This document shows positions 17,005 to 26,914 of a stretch of DNA of 51,873 bases, in pieces. The notes beneath the pieces are model-generated. The model worked only from the letters and a program-made list of their open reading frames with translations. It made no database searches and was not told where the DNA came from. The stretch spans positions 48,001-99,873 of the forward strand of contig OY978111.1 of assembly GCA_963854735.1 (NCBI GenBank), in the 5' to 3' direction. A program made the position numbers and the translations under genes. Source of the stretch: Marvania coccoides (lineage: Eukaryota; Chlorophyta; Trebouxiophyceae; Chlorellales; Chlorellaceae). Positions within the stretch are counted from its first letter, which is position 1, and every line of letters starts with the position of its first letter.

Positions 17005-17372
17005 AATTGTTTATCCCGACTGAAGCACTGAAGCAACAGAGTTTTTAATATTGGCGGTCTTTGACCGCAATCAATCCTTTGTGTCTTACATAAAATCATT
17101 TTTATGATTTTATGATAAATCAATGCAATTAAACGATTGCATTGAATAAATAAAAATTCTTTGAAAAAGCCATCATTAAAATTTTATTTCAACTTGTTAA
17201 ATTGCAATGGAAAGCAAATTCTATTATTTTACTTATAAAGTTTTTCAATTTCGAGGATTTTCCAGTACAATAGTAATAGAAACTGTATTAAAAAATAGTC
17301 TTATCAAAGACTATATTCGCATTTTTTTTTTACATAGAAAATTCTCATAATACCTAAAGGAGTCAACATTCC
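17005..17372. other. Spacer before psbM
   Basis: 368 bases with no gene. The left part has a GGCGGTCTTTGACCGC hairpin (about 17054-17069) and a TAAAATCATTTTTATGATTTTA hairpin (about 17090-17113). A TACAAT box at 17266-17271 could be a psbM -10 element, without a good -35 box. An AAAGGAG Shine-Dalgarno element (17356-17362) lies 10 bases before the psbM ATG. Confidence 0.55.
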
Positions 17373-17477
17373 ATGGAAGTAAATATTCTAGGCTTAATTG
17401 CAACAGCGTTGTTCATCATTATCCCTACGTCGTTTCTCTTAATTCTTTATGTAAAAACAGCAAGTGCTCAAGAGTAA
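17373..17477 (+). CDS. psbM: Photosystem II protein M
   Basis: Single-helix photosystem II subunit at the dimer interface. The 34-residue product starts [20 protein letters not shown] and ends KTASAQE; the length and membrane segment are typical of PsbM. A good ribosome-binding site (AAAGGAG) precedes the start by 10 bases. It stands alone between trnS and the opposite-strand trnY and is followed by two hairpins. Confidence 0.96.
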   Translation: MEVNILGLIATALFIIIPTSFLLILYVKTASAQE

Positions 17478-17496
17478 TTTTCCTTCTCTTCCTTCT

Positions 17497-17518
17497 GCGA
17501 AGCTACGCTTCGCAGCCC
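17497..17518. repeat. CTGCGAAGC-family palindrome after psbM
   Basis: CTGCGAAGC and GCTTCGCAG pair perfectly around TAC. It is almost the same as the element at 820-842, with TAC in place of TGT in the loop. It lies about 20 bases after the psbM stop. Confidence 0.85.
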
Positions 17519-17524
17519 ACAATT

Positions 17525-17550
17525 CTTATGAACTATCAAAAGTTCATAAG
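17525..17550 (+). terminator. 3' hairpin after psbM
   Basis: CTTATGAACT (17525-17534) and AGTTCATAAG (17541-17550) form a perfect 10-bp stem with a 6-base loop, followed by GAGAAAAAAA. This is a probable 3' processing or stability element for the psbM mRNA. Confidence 0.6.
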
Positions 17551-17579
17551 GAGAAAAAAATCATATATTTACTTTTTAT

Positions 17580-17661
17580 TGGGCCGAGCTGGATTTGAAC
17601 CAGCGTAGGCAAAACCAGCGGATTTACAATCCGCCCCCATTAACCACTCGGGCATCGACCC
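17580..17661 (-). tRNA. trnY-GUA: tRNA-Tyr (GUA)
   Basis: 82-base class II tRNA on the minus strand: acceptor GGGTCGA/TCGGCCC with one T-G pair, D arm CCCGAGTGGTTAATGGGGG, anticodon loop containing TTGTAAA with anticodon GTA, long variable arm, T arm GCTGG-TTCAAAT-CCAGC, and discriminator A. Bacterial-type tRNA-Tyr with a long variable arm is the plastid form. Confidence 0.95.
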
Positions 17662-18031
17662 CTTGACTTTGTATTTTTAAATTTTTTTTCTTTTTAAAAA
17701 ATATCTATTAATACGAAATTAGTGTACAAAACCTCACCCAAAAATACAACTCGCTTTTTAAAAGTTATCATAGGGAGAGTGGAAAACACCTTTCTTCTGC
17801 GAAGCACAGCTTCACTGACCTCTTGGATTTCCGCGAGAAAGTGTCTTTTGTCGCTTTGAATCCGCTAAAAAACTTTCTTTGACAAAATTTTGCCTTGTGT
17901 GCTTCGCACGATGCGACAGCTTCGCTCTCCTTGGCGGGTTCACCGCATGCGCCAACAAAGTCGGCCTTAAAACAAAGCCTCGTATTTTTTTGAATTTTTT
18001 GCTAAAATTTATTCTAGGTACAAAACATACC
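17662..18031. other. Spacer between trnY and trnL
   Basis: 370 bases without a gene. A CTTCTGCGAAGCACAGCTTC repeat lies at 17797-17816 with CTGACC after it. A second block, CTTGGCGGGTTCACCGCATG then CGCCAACAAAGTCGGCC (about 17930-17966), is a member of the GCCAAC repeat group. An open frame over 17879-18103 reads through these repeats into trnL and is not credible as a gene. Confidence 0.65.
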
Positions 18032-18368
18032 GGGGATATGGCGGAATCGGTAGACGCAACGGACTTAAAGGTGCTATTTGAGCCGTTAGTAGGAAACTAT
18101 TAGCGTGTATGCTCTCAAATTCAGGGAAATTTTGAACCTTTGATGGTGAAAAAACAATCCTGAGTCAATTTAACGCACTGGAACAGCACTGCTGTTTCCG
18201 TTAAAAGGTGCAGAGACTCGACGGGAGCTATCCTTCAGTTTTAGCGTAGCTTCACTACGCATTAGAACAGGATAAAGAGAGAGTCCATAAGCTTGACGAA
18301 ATTTGCTTTTAAAGGCTGAAAATCCGTTGGTTTTTTTAACCGTGAGAGTTCAAGTCTCTCTATCCCCA
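18032..18368 (+). tRNA. trnL-UAA: tRNA-Leu (UAA), split by a group I intron
   Basis: The exons 18032-18066 and 18319-18368 join to an 85-base class II tRNA: acceptor GGGGATA/TATCCCC, D arm GCGGAATCGGTAGACGC, anticodon stem ACGGA/TCCGT with loop CTTAAAA and anticodon TAA, variable arm, T arm GAGAG-TTCAAGT-CTCTC, and discriminator A. The splice point falls after the first anticodon base (U34), the same place as in cyanobacterial and land-plant trnL-UAA introns. Confidence 0.95.
18067..18318 (+). other. Group I intron in trnL-UAA
   Basis: The 252-base intron begins AAAGG after the exon T and ends in G (18318), as group I introns do. Core elements are recognisable: P (AATTCAGGGAAA, about 18119-18130), Q (AATCCTGAGTCA, 18156-18167), R (GTGCAGAGACTCGACGGGAG, 18208-18227) and S (AAAGAGAGAGTCC, 18273-18285). 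These fit the IC3 class of the ancient cyanobacterial trnL intron. No homing endonuclease is encoded. A GCGTAG/CTACGC hairpin (18244-18260), like the dispersed repeats, sits between R and S in a peripheral loop. Confidence 0.92.
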
Positions 18369-18780
18369 AATAGAAATGGATGAATAATAAGTTGAATTAT
18401 AAGAATCTAATTTTGATTTTTAATCAAAAGGTTTGCCAAGCGCCGCTTCGCAGAAGTTTTGAAACTGATGTGTACTAAAGGAACGCCACCAATTAGAACG
18501 TCTGCGCCGCGAAACGACACAATGACTCATACTAAGCATAACTTTTTTAACCGTAGCTTCTAAAATCAAATATTTTATTGATCTTTAACGTATTTTCATA
18601 GGACTTTTTTAAAAAAGTTTTTTCTTTTTTCTAATGTAGGCTATAATAGTTATAAAACGTTCTCTTCACTCAAGTGAACTCCTTTGAATTTCTTTGCCGT
18701 TTTTCGTGACAAACTCTGAAACCCTCTGGATCGCGTTGAGTATTACAGAAAGTAAAATAGACATAGTTGAGACTTCACAT
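18369..18780. other. Spacer before psbH, with a likely -10 box
   Basis: 412 bases without a gene. The first half holds repeat pieces (GCCGCTTCGCAGAAG near 18441; GATGTGTACTAAAGGAACGC near 18468). The second half is AT-rich with TATAAT at 18642-18647, a good -10 box about 130 bases upstream of psbH. No clear -35 box lies at the right distance, so the promoter call is tentative. An open frame from 18694 runs into psbH, but its first 29 codons are unconserved. Confidence 0.5.
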
Positions 18781-19032
18781 ATGGCAACTGGAACGACATC
18801 AAAAATCAAATCTGCACCAACTACTGAGTCTGGATTAGTAACTCCTTTAGGTACCCTTTTAAAACCATTAAATTCAGAATACGGAAAGGTAGCCCCAGGT
18901 TGGGGAACAACAATCCTTATGGGTGTATTTATGGCTTTATTTGCTGTATTTCTTGTAATTATTTTAGAAATTTACAATAATTCAGTAATTCTTGATGATG
19001 TGACAATGAGTTGGGAATCTCTTGCGAAATAA
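18781..19032 (+). CDS. psbH: Photosystem II phosphoprotein PsbH
   Basis: Small one-helix subunit next to CP47, needed for photosystem II assembly. From the ATG at 18781 the product is 83 residues: [20 protein letters not shown], then [40 protein letters not shown] and a terminal [18 protein letters not shown]. The N-terminal Thr cluster is where phosphorylation occurs in other species. It lies on the plus strand, the same as psbN and opposite psbT and psbB; in most green plastids psbH is on the psbB strand. It must therefore be transcribed on its own here. Confidence 0.97.
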   Translation: MATGTTSKIKSAPTTESGLVTPLGTLLKPLNSEYGKVAPGWGTTILMGVFMALFAVFLVIILEIYNNSVILDDVTMSWESLAK

Positions 19033-19047
19033 CTCAGAATTATTTCC

Positions 19048-19079
19048 TGAATCACTTGATTTCATAGTCGAGTGATTCA
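19048..19079 (+). terminator. 3' hairpin after psbH
   Basis: TGAATCACTTGA (19048-19059) and TCGAGTGATTCA (19068-19079) pair over 12 bp with one G-U. It lies 15 bases after the psbH stop, a typical plastid mRNA 3' stem-loop. Confidence 0.65.
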
Positions 19080-19453
19080 AATCAAATTTGTTGTGTGGTA
19101 CTCAACGCAAAAAAACCTATTATTTTTATAATATAAAAAGTGAATGATTCGTTGTGCAGCTTTCTCATAAAGTTCTCCAAGATGACATTTCTTAACGAAT
19201 GTTTTTAAGTTTCAACGCTAGTAGATGGAAGATCTCTTTGTTCGAATATTCAAGTGTCCCGAAGGGACGCAATGCTAGCGTATCGCGCAAAGCACGCAAG
19301 ATGTTGGAGGTAACAGGTGCTACTCTAACCAATCTGCTAAAATACATCTAGAAGACGAATGAAGTTTCATTTGCTGTTTTATTTTAAAAGTTAGAGTTTC
19401 GATTTTGTTTCAGAAAAAAAACTCGTTATTTACCTCTATACAAACACACTCCT
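19080..19453. other. Spacer between psbH and psbN
   Basis: 374 bases without a protein gene. It contains a GTCCCGAAGGGAC palindrome (about 19256-19268), then GCGTATCGCGCAAAGCACGC (about 19277), then the tRNA-like fragment. This is the join between psbH, which has switched strand, and psbN, so repeats here may mark the rearrangement point. Confidence 0.6.
19299..19349 (-). pseudogene. tRNA-like fragment, possible tRNA remnant
   Basis: Read on the minus strand, AGATGT and ACATCT close a 51-base element that contains TTTTAGCAGATTGGTTAGAG, very like a tRNA D arm (TGGTTAGAG), followed by TAGCACCTGTTACC. No proper D stem, anticodon stem or T arm can be drawn. The bases after it are dispersed-repeat sequence. 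I read it as a possible truncated tRNA gene, but chance similarity is a real alternative. Confidence 0.3.
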
Positions 19454-19588
19454 ATGGAAAGTCCTGCTTTTTTCTTCACCATTTTTCTTTGGTGTTTACT
19501 TCTAAGTATCACTGGTTATTCGATTTATGTTGGCTTTGGGCCTCCGTCAAAACAATTACGTGATCCTTTTGAAGAACACGAGGATTAA
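19454..19588 (+). CDS. psbN: Protein PsbN (photosystem II assembly)
   Basis: One-helix thylakoid protein needed for assembly and repair of photosystem II rather than a core subunit. The 44-residue product starts [20 protein letters not shown] and continues with [19 protein letters not shown] and an acidic EEHED end, the family signature. It is on the strand opposite psbB and psbT, as usual, and its 3' end converges on psbT with a strong hairpin between them. Confidence 0.97.
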   Translation: MESPAFFFTIFLWCLLLSITGYSIYVGFGPPSKQLRDPFEEHED

Positions 19589-19608
19589 TTGATTATTTTA
19601 TTTATTGT

Positions 19609-19638
19609 GCACTGGGGAGATTTGATTCTCCCCAGTGC
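19609..19638. terminator. Shared hairpin between convergent psbN and psbT
   Basis: GCACTGGGGAGA (19609-19620) and TCTCCCCAGTGC (19627-19638) form a perfect 12-bp stem with a 6-base loop. It lies 20 bases after the psbN stop and about 110 bases past the psbT stop on the other strand. Because the stem is symmetric it can end transcripts from both sides. Confidence 0.75.
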
Positions 19639-19749
19639 AATTTGAAGATAAGACACTCATAGAAGCTTTTGGTGATTCCACCGAAAGGCATGTTGAGTGT
19701 CAACCATCCATTGCGTCGCAAAGCGAGACAACGTAAGTAGTAAAATGCG

Positions 19750-19845
19750 TTATTTTAACATACGTGGAGGTTCTCTAAAGAAAATTGAAAAGAAAATGAT
19801 ACCTAACGTACCTACTAATAAAAACGTATAAACTAATGCTTCCAT
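19750..19845 (-). CDS. psbT: Photosystem II protein T
   Basis: Single-helix subunit at the photosystem II dimer interface. The 31-residue reverse-strand product begins [20 protein letters not shown] and ends with the conserved FREPPRMLK. It lies 278 bases downstream of psbB on the same strand and is normally co-transcribed with it. The spacer to psbB contains dispersed repeats (19951-20110). Confidence 0.97.
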
Positions 19846-20123
19846 GTATAATTCCTCGATCTATGGCAGGTTTTGCCTGCTTGTGCACTAATTCAGACAA
19901 AATAGTCTGAAATCGTACCTAGGGAGAAAACTCTCTTTGATAATCATAAGGTCAGCGACGCTGCGCTTCGTAGAAAACAATGTTCCAAAGTAAAACTTTA
20001 AATCAGCTGTCTCATGCGCGGCGAAGCAGTACAGCGATTCTCGAAAGAGTGTCTCTTGCTTTGTGTTGCTTCGCAACGCTAATGCGTTACAAAGTGAAAC
20101 TTTGTATATGCTACACAATGCAA
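19846..20123. repeat. Repeat-rich psbB-psbT spacer
   Basis: 278 bases inside the psbB-psbT transcription unit. Modules: GTCAGCGACGCTGCGCTTCG (about 19951), TTCCAAAGTAAAACTTTAAATC (about 19982) and GCGTTACAAAGTGAAACTTT then GTATATGCTACACAATG (about 20084-20120). No gene; the short open frame across it reads through repeats. Confidence 0.65.
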
Positions 20124-21650
20124 TTAAACTGATTGACGACGAGTTGAAGTATCACCCAATTTAAGGAATGCACCGAATTCAACTTGCTCGTCTAAATCAG
20201 CATCAATACCAGCAAATACGTCTCGGAAAATAGTACGAGCACCGTGCCAAATATGGCCAAAGAAGAAAAGAAGGGCAAAACATAAATGTGCAAATGTAAA
20301 CCAACCACGTGGGCTTGTACGGAAAACCCCATCTGATTGTAATGTTGCACGATCAAACTCAAAAATCTCTCCTAATTGAGCACGACGTGCATATTTTTTC
20401 ACAGTTGCTGGATCACTAAATGTTACACCATCAAGTTCACCACCATAGAATGTTACAGAAACACCAACTTGCTCAATACTATATTTTGATTCAGCACGAC
20501 GGAAAGGTACATCTGCTCGAACAACACCATCTTTATCTAATAAAATAACAGGGAATGTTTCAAAGAATGATGGCATTCGACGAACAAAAAGTTCGTTGCC
20601 TTGTTTATCTTTAAAAACAGCATGTCCTAACCAACCTACAGCAATACCATCACCACTGTTCATAGCACCAGAACGGAAAAGACCGCCTTTAGCTGGGTTA
20701 TTTCCGATATAGTCATAAAAAGCTAATTTCTCAGGAATTTCAGACCATGCTTGAGAAGAAGATTTCCCAGAAGCTAGACTTGTTTGAACACGAGTTTCAA
20801 TTTCTTGTTGGAAGAAACCTAAATCCCATTGGTAACGAGTTGGACCAAAGAGTTCAATTGGTGTTGCTGCGGAGCCGTACCACATTGTTCCTGAAACTAC
20901 GAAAGCAGCCCAGAAAACTGCAGCAATACTACTTGAAAGAACAGTTTCAATGTTACCCATACGTAAACCATTATATAATCGTTGTGGTGGACGAACACAT
21001 AAATGAAATAAGCCAGCTAATACACCAAGAATACCAGCAGCAATATGGTGTGATGCAATACCACTTGGGTTATACGGATCAAAACCAGTTGCATCCCAAG
21101 CAGGAGAAATAGCTTGAACACTTCCAGTAATACCATAAGGATCTGACACCCAAATACCAGGGCCAAATAAGCCTGTTACGTGGAACGCACCAAAACCAAA
21201 ACAAAGAAGTCCACTTAAAAATAAGTGAATCCCGAAAATTTTTGGTAAATCAAGTGCTGGATTTCCAGTTCGTGGATCACGGAAAAGTTCTAAATCCCAA
21301 TAAACCCAATGCCAAATAGAAGCAGAAAATAGTAAACCCGATAAAACGATGTGAGCGGCAGCAACACCTTCATAACTCCAAATACCTGGATTTGTTGCTG
21401 TTTCACCACTAATTGTCCAACCACCCCATGATTGAGCGATTCCTAAACGTGTCATAAAAGGAAGAACAAACATCCCTTGACGCCACATAGGATTTAAAAC
21501 CGGATCAGACGGATCAAATACAGCAAGTTCATAAAATGCCATTGATCCAGCCCAACCAGATACGAGAGCAGTATGCATTAAATGAACAGAAATTAAACGA
21601 CCGGGATCGTTTAATACTACTGTGTGAACACGGTACCAAGGAAGACCCAT
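20124..21650 (-). CDS. psbB: Photosystem II CP47 chlorophyll protein
   Basis: Core antenna protein of photosystem II that passes energy to the reaction centre. The 508-residue product has the usual length. It starts [20 protein letters not shown], has six membrane helices, many chlorophyll-binding His ([59 protein letters not shown]), the large lumenal loop between helices five and six, and the C-terminal [19 protein letters not shown]. It is uninterrupted. It heads the psbB-psbT unit on the minus strand. Confidence 0.99.
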   Translation of the reverse strand: MGLPWYRVHTVVLNDPGRLISVHLMHTALVSGWAGSMAFYELAVFDPSDPVLNPMWRQGMFVLPFMTRLGIAQSWGGWTISGETATNPGIWSYEGVAAAHIVLSGLLFSASIWHWVYWDLELFRDPRTGNPALDLPKIFGIHLFLSGLLCFGFGAFHVTGLFGPGIWVSDPYGITGSVQAISPAWDATGFDPYNPSGIASHHIAAGILGVLAGLFHLCVRPPQRLYNGLRMGNIETVLSSSIAAVFWAAFVVSGTMWYGSAATPIELFGPTRYQWDLGFFQQEIETRVQTSLASGKSSSQAWSEIPEKLAFYDYIGNNPAKGGLFRSGAMNSGDGIAVGWLGHAVFKDKQGNELFVRRMPSFFETFPVILLDKDGVVRADVPFRRAESKYSIEQVGVSVTFYGGELDGVTFSDPATVKKYARRAQLGEIFEFDRATLQSDGVFRTSPRGWFTFAHLCFALLFFFGHIWHGARTIFRDVFAGIDADLDEQVEFGAFLKLGDTSTRRQSV

Positions 21651-21860
21651 AAAAATTGTCTCTTAAATTTTTTTTTACTTTCTTTCTTTAAAAATTATCA
21701 AAATATTGGTGGTCTAAAACCGCCAATTAATGAAATTTAGATAGTCTTGGTTTTAGTATACCACAGCTTGAATTGAATTGGAATATTTTTTCGAAAACTA
21801 ATGTGTTGCGAAGCGACGCAACAGAATATTTTCAATGGAATTCCTCGTGAAGCTACACAC

Positions 21861-21900
21861 AAGGCCAGCGATGCTGGCGCATCGGGCAAAGCCCGCAAAG
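21861..21900. repeat. GCCAGC/GGGC double-hairpin repeat beside ccsA stop
   Basis: AAGGCCAGCGATGCTGGCGC then ATCGGGCAAAGCCCGCAAAG. Two hairpins (CCAGC/GCTGG and CGGGC/GCCCG) stand side by side. It matches 50462-50501 at 36 of 40 bases; two of the four changes are a paired change within the first stem. It ends two bases from the ccsA stop codon. Confidence 0.9.
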
Positions 21901-21902
21901 AT

Positions 21903-22895
21903 TTAAAGATAATTTTGAAGAAGGTAAATGATACTAAAAAAACCATAGGTATGAAGACCTTTTCCTAATAAATTCACTCCTAAATAACACACCCAAACTA
22001 AGATGAATCCAAAACTTGCAATTGCTGCAGGTTTCATTCCTTGCCACCCATAAATTAGACGGGTATGTAAATAACAGGCAAAGGTTAACCAGGTTATGAG
22101 AGCCCAAGTTTCTTTTGGATCCCAGCTCCAATAGGTTCCCCAGGTTTCATTGGCCCACACCGCTCCAGACAAAATACCTAATGTTAAAAAACAAAAACCT
22201 ATTCCAATAGTACGATAACTTAAATTATCTAAAATGCTTAACAAATTTTCTCTTTGAGACGATGTTTCAAGTGTTTCTCCTGTTTGAGACGCAAAAGTCG
22301 ATGGAGAGGTATTAAGAAAATTCGAGGATAAAGGAATTGGGACAGAAAGGACTTCTGTTTGTGGCACTGCGTCTTCTCCTTTCGAATTTGAAACACTTGA
22401 AATAATAAGATAACTGAATGCAACCAAAGAACCTATTAATAAGCCTGCATAACTTAACATCATTACACTAACATGCATAAAAAGCCAATTTGATTGTAAA
22501 GCCGGGACTAAAGGTTTGGATAGTTGAAGATCCGTAGGTAAACTAAATCCAGTAAAGCCTAAAACACACAAAATTAATGGAGAAATAACGACTCCAATAA
22601 ATTCTGTTTTAAGAAAATTTTCTACAACAAGATAGATCAGAGTAAAACTCCAACTTAAAAAAAGTAATGACTCATATAAACTGCTTAATGGAAAATGACC
22701 AGATTCTACCCAACGGAAAACTAATTGAACGGCAATTCCAAAGTTAAGAATACAAAAGCCCCAAAAACCGAAAAAAGTGGTCGGGTTTTTTGGAAAAAAG
22801 ATAACTTTTGTCCAATAATAAATAGTTGTGAAAAAACTCACTAAAAAACACAAATTACTTAAGAAGGATTGCATGTGTAAAAATTGTATATTCAT
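21903..22895 (-). CDS. ccsA: Cytochrome c biogenesis protein CcsA
   Basis: Thylakoid membrane component of the system II heme-attachment machinery for cytochromes f and c6. From the ATG at 22895 the product is 330 residues with about eight membrane helices. The heme-handling motif is clear near the C-terminus: WANETWGTYWSWDPKETWAL, then ITWLTFACYLHTRLIYGWQG and the late His in LLGKGLHTYGFF. A hydrophilic linker of about 60 residues lies at roughly 175-230, the variable region of the family. An upstream ATG at 22916 and a downstream one at 22874 are also possible starts. Confidence 0.94.
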   Translation of the reverse strand: MNIQFLHMQSFLSNLCFLVSFFTTIYYWTKVIFFPKNPTTFFGFWGFCILNFGIAVQLVFRWVESGHFPLSSLYESLLFLSWSFTLIYLVVENFLKTEFIGVVISPLILCVLGFTGFSLPTDLQLSKPLVPALQSNWLFMHVSVMMLSYAGLLIGSLVAFSYLIISSVSNSKGEDAVPQTEVLSVPIPLSSNFLNTSPSTFASQTGETLETSSQRENLLSILDNLSYRTIGIGFCFLTLGILSGAVWANETWGTYWSWDPKETWALITWLTFACYLHTRLIYGWQGMKPAAIASFGFILVWVCYLGVNLLGKGLHTYGFFSIIYLLQNYL

Positions 22896-23110
22896 AATAA
22901 TCGAGTTGAAACTCACTTTTTTTTTATTATAGGGGATTTTTGAAGTAATTACAAAAAGATTTTTGTTTTATGAAAACTTATGAAAACAGAAAACTATGGA
23001 TTGGTTTAAAATATAAAAGAAACTAGTACTATGTTATGTCGCTTTGTGGTCAGATTTTAATATGATGTTAAAGTGGCGCAAAAGCGCATTAGAAGAGAGA
23101 GTCAAGATTT

Positions 23111-25404
<2,294 letters not shown>

Positions 25405-25494
25405 AAAACAAATTTAACGTGACCTAAATATCTTTTCTTGACAGCGACTGTGTCCTGAAATGGCGCCACGCTGCAGCAACACGCGAAGCACGCC

Positions 25495-25524
25495 TGGTCT
25501 AGTCTGCGGCCGCAGACTAGACCA
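25495..25524 (+). repeat. 30-bp perfect palindrome after chlN
   Basis: TGGTCTAGTCTGCGG (25495-25509) is followed at once by its exact reverse complement CCGCAGACTAGACCA (25510-25524), with GCGGCCGC, a NotI site, at the centre. The element is much richer in G and C than its surroundings. It lies about 90 bases after the chlN stop and 20 bases before the trnR promoter. It may serve as the chlL-chlN 3' end, or be a young repeat insertion. Confidence 0.85.
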
Positions 25525-25543
25525 CACCAATATTTGTCTACTA

Positions 25544-25571
25544 TTGAAATTTTTTTGAAAGCCCGTATAAT
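25544..25571 (+). promoter_or_regulatory. sigma70-type promoter for trnR
   Basis: TTGAAA (25544-25549), 16 bases, then a perfect TATAAT (25566-25571). The -10 box ends 20 bases upstream of the trnR gene. It may also serve minD. Confidence 0.75.
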
Positions 25572-25591
25572 AAAAAGAAACCTTTTTAAAA

Positions 25592-25665
25592 GGGCTTGTA
25601 GCTCAGTGGACTAGAGCACGTGGCTACGAACCACGGTGTCGGGGGTTCGAATCCCTCCTTGCCCA
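25592..25665 (+). tRNA. trnR-ACG: tRNA-Arg (ACG)
   Basis: 74 bases: acceptor GGGCTTG/CTTGCCC, D arm AGCTCAGTGGACTAGAGC, anticodon stem CGTGG/CCACG with loop CTACGAA and anticodon ACG, T arm GGGGG-TTCGAAT-CCCTC with mismatches at its base, and discriminator A. The acceptor stem has two T-T mismatches at pairs 5 and 6. The same weak spot is known in other plastid trnR-ACG genes, so it does not suggest a pseudogene. Confidence 0.93.
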
Positions 25666-25836
25666 AAAAAGAAAATTAACAATTTGTTTAAATTGAGTTA
25701 ATTTGCAAGTTTTGAAGTTCCACATATTTTCGATATCAGAGATACTGGCATAAGATCTATATCACCAGTATAATACTATATAACTTCTCCTAATCTCGAT
25801 TTTCGAATTAGTGAAATTTTGATATATAGTTATTTT

Positions 25837-26694
25837 ATGGAAACACTACGTAGTTTAGGAAATAACCCGGAAACGGAAAGTCGTGTTGTGGTTGTCACAT
25901 CGGGAAAAGGCGGTGTTGGAAAAACTACTACAACAGCAAATTTAGGCATGTCTATTGCCCGGCTTGGTTATAAAGTAGCTTTAATTGATGCTGATCTTGG
26001 TTTACGAAATTTGGATTTATTATTGGGTCTCGAAAATCGCGTGCTATATACCGCAATGGATATCGTTGAAGGTCAATGTCGCTTAGACCAAGCTTTGATT
26101 CGAGATAAAAAATGGAAAAATTTAGCTCTTTTAGCCGTTTCTAAAAACCGACAAAAATATAATGTTACTCGAAAAAATATGCTGAATTTGGTCAATTCAG
26201 TCAAAGAGCTCGGGTTTCATTTTGTTTTAATTGATTGTCCAGCAGGAATTGATGTTGGGTTTATTAATGCGATATCTTCAGCAACGGAAGCGGTAATTGT
26301 CACAACCCCAGAAATTACCGCAATTCGAGACGCGGATCGTGTTGCAGGACTTTTAGAGGCAAATACTATTTATAATGTAAAATTACTTGTGAACCGTGTT
26401 CGACCGGATATGATCCAAAAAAACGACATGATGTCCGTGCGTGATGTTCAAGAAATGCTTGGTATTCCCCTATTAGGGGCTATTCCAGAAGACACCAATG
26501 TTATTATTTCTACAAATAAAGGGGAACCTCTTGTTTTAAATAAAAAATTAACATTATCAGGAATTGCTTTTGAAAACGCAGCTCGACGACTCATTGGTAA
26601 ACAAGACTATTTTCTCGATTTAAATACACCTTCGTCTGGAATTGAAGATTCTTGGCGTCAAAAACTTCAAGATTTTTTTCTTGGAAATTCATGA
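25837..26694 (+). CDS. minD: Septum-site determining protein MinD
   Basis: Membrane-associated ATPase that positions the chloroplast division ring. From the ATG at 25837 the product is 285 residues. It has the deviant Walker A motif SGKGGVGKTTTTANLG with both Lys, then ALIDADLGLRNLDLLLGLEN, FVLIDCPAGIDVGF (Walker B) and VIVTTPEITAIRDADRVAGL. The C-terminal end is amphipathic (SWRQKLQDFFLG), fitting the MinD membrane-targeting helix. An ATG at 25819 would add six residues. minD is chloroplast-encoded in some green algae only. Confidence 0.97.
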   Translation: METLRSLGNNPETESRVVVVTSGKGGVGKTTTTANLGMSIARLGYKVALIDADLGLRNLDLLLGLENRVLYTAMDIVEGQCRLDQALIRDKKWKNLALLAVSKNRQKYNVTRKNMLNLVNSVKELGFHFVLIDCPAGIDVGFINAISSATEAVIVTTPEITAIRDADRVAGLLEANTIYNVKLLVNRVRPDMIQKNDMMSVRDVQEMLGIPLLGAIPEDTNVIISTNKGEPLVLNKKLTLSGIAFENAARRLIGKQDYFLDLNTPSSGIEDSWRQKLQDFFLGNS

Positions 26695-26914
26695 GATTTC
26701 TTCGAATGAGCTGCTTTGCAGCGCAAGAGTACAAATTGTGTGCCATTTTAGCATCAAAGTCTTTGATACATGGTGCAATAGGTTTAATTCGCAAAAAAAC
26801 TTCACTTGTGCAAAAAGAAAAACTATGGTATCCTTTCTTTTAAATATGAAAAGACAAAAAAGTCTTTTCTTCGGGCAGATTGAAAGATCGTAACATAGAA
26901 CTATTTTTGTTAGA

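Noticed and set aside
16797..17123. Minus-strand open frame of 108 codons covering trnG and trnS
   Set aside because: It is antisense to two good tRNA genes and has no protein-family resemblance.
17879..18103. Plus-strand open frame running into trnL
   Set aside because: It crosses repeats and then the tRNA exon and intron, so it cannot be a real gene.
25592..25665. trnR-ACG as a pseudogene because of two T-T mismatches in the acceptor stem
   Set aside because: The same positions are mismatched in other plastid trnR-ACG genes that I know, and everything else folds well, with a strong promoter.
26591..26893. Open frames between minD and rbcL
   Set aside because: They overlap the minD end and the rbcL leader, with no conserved features.
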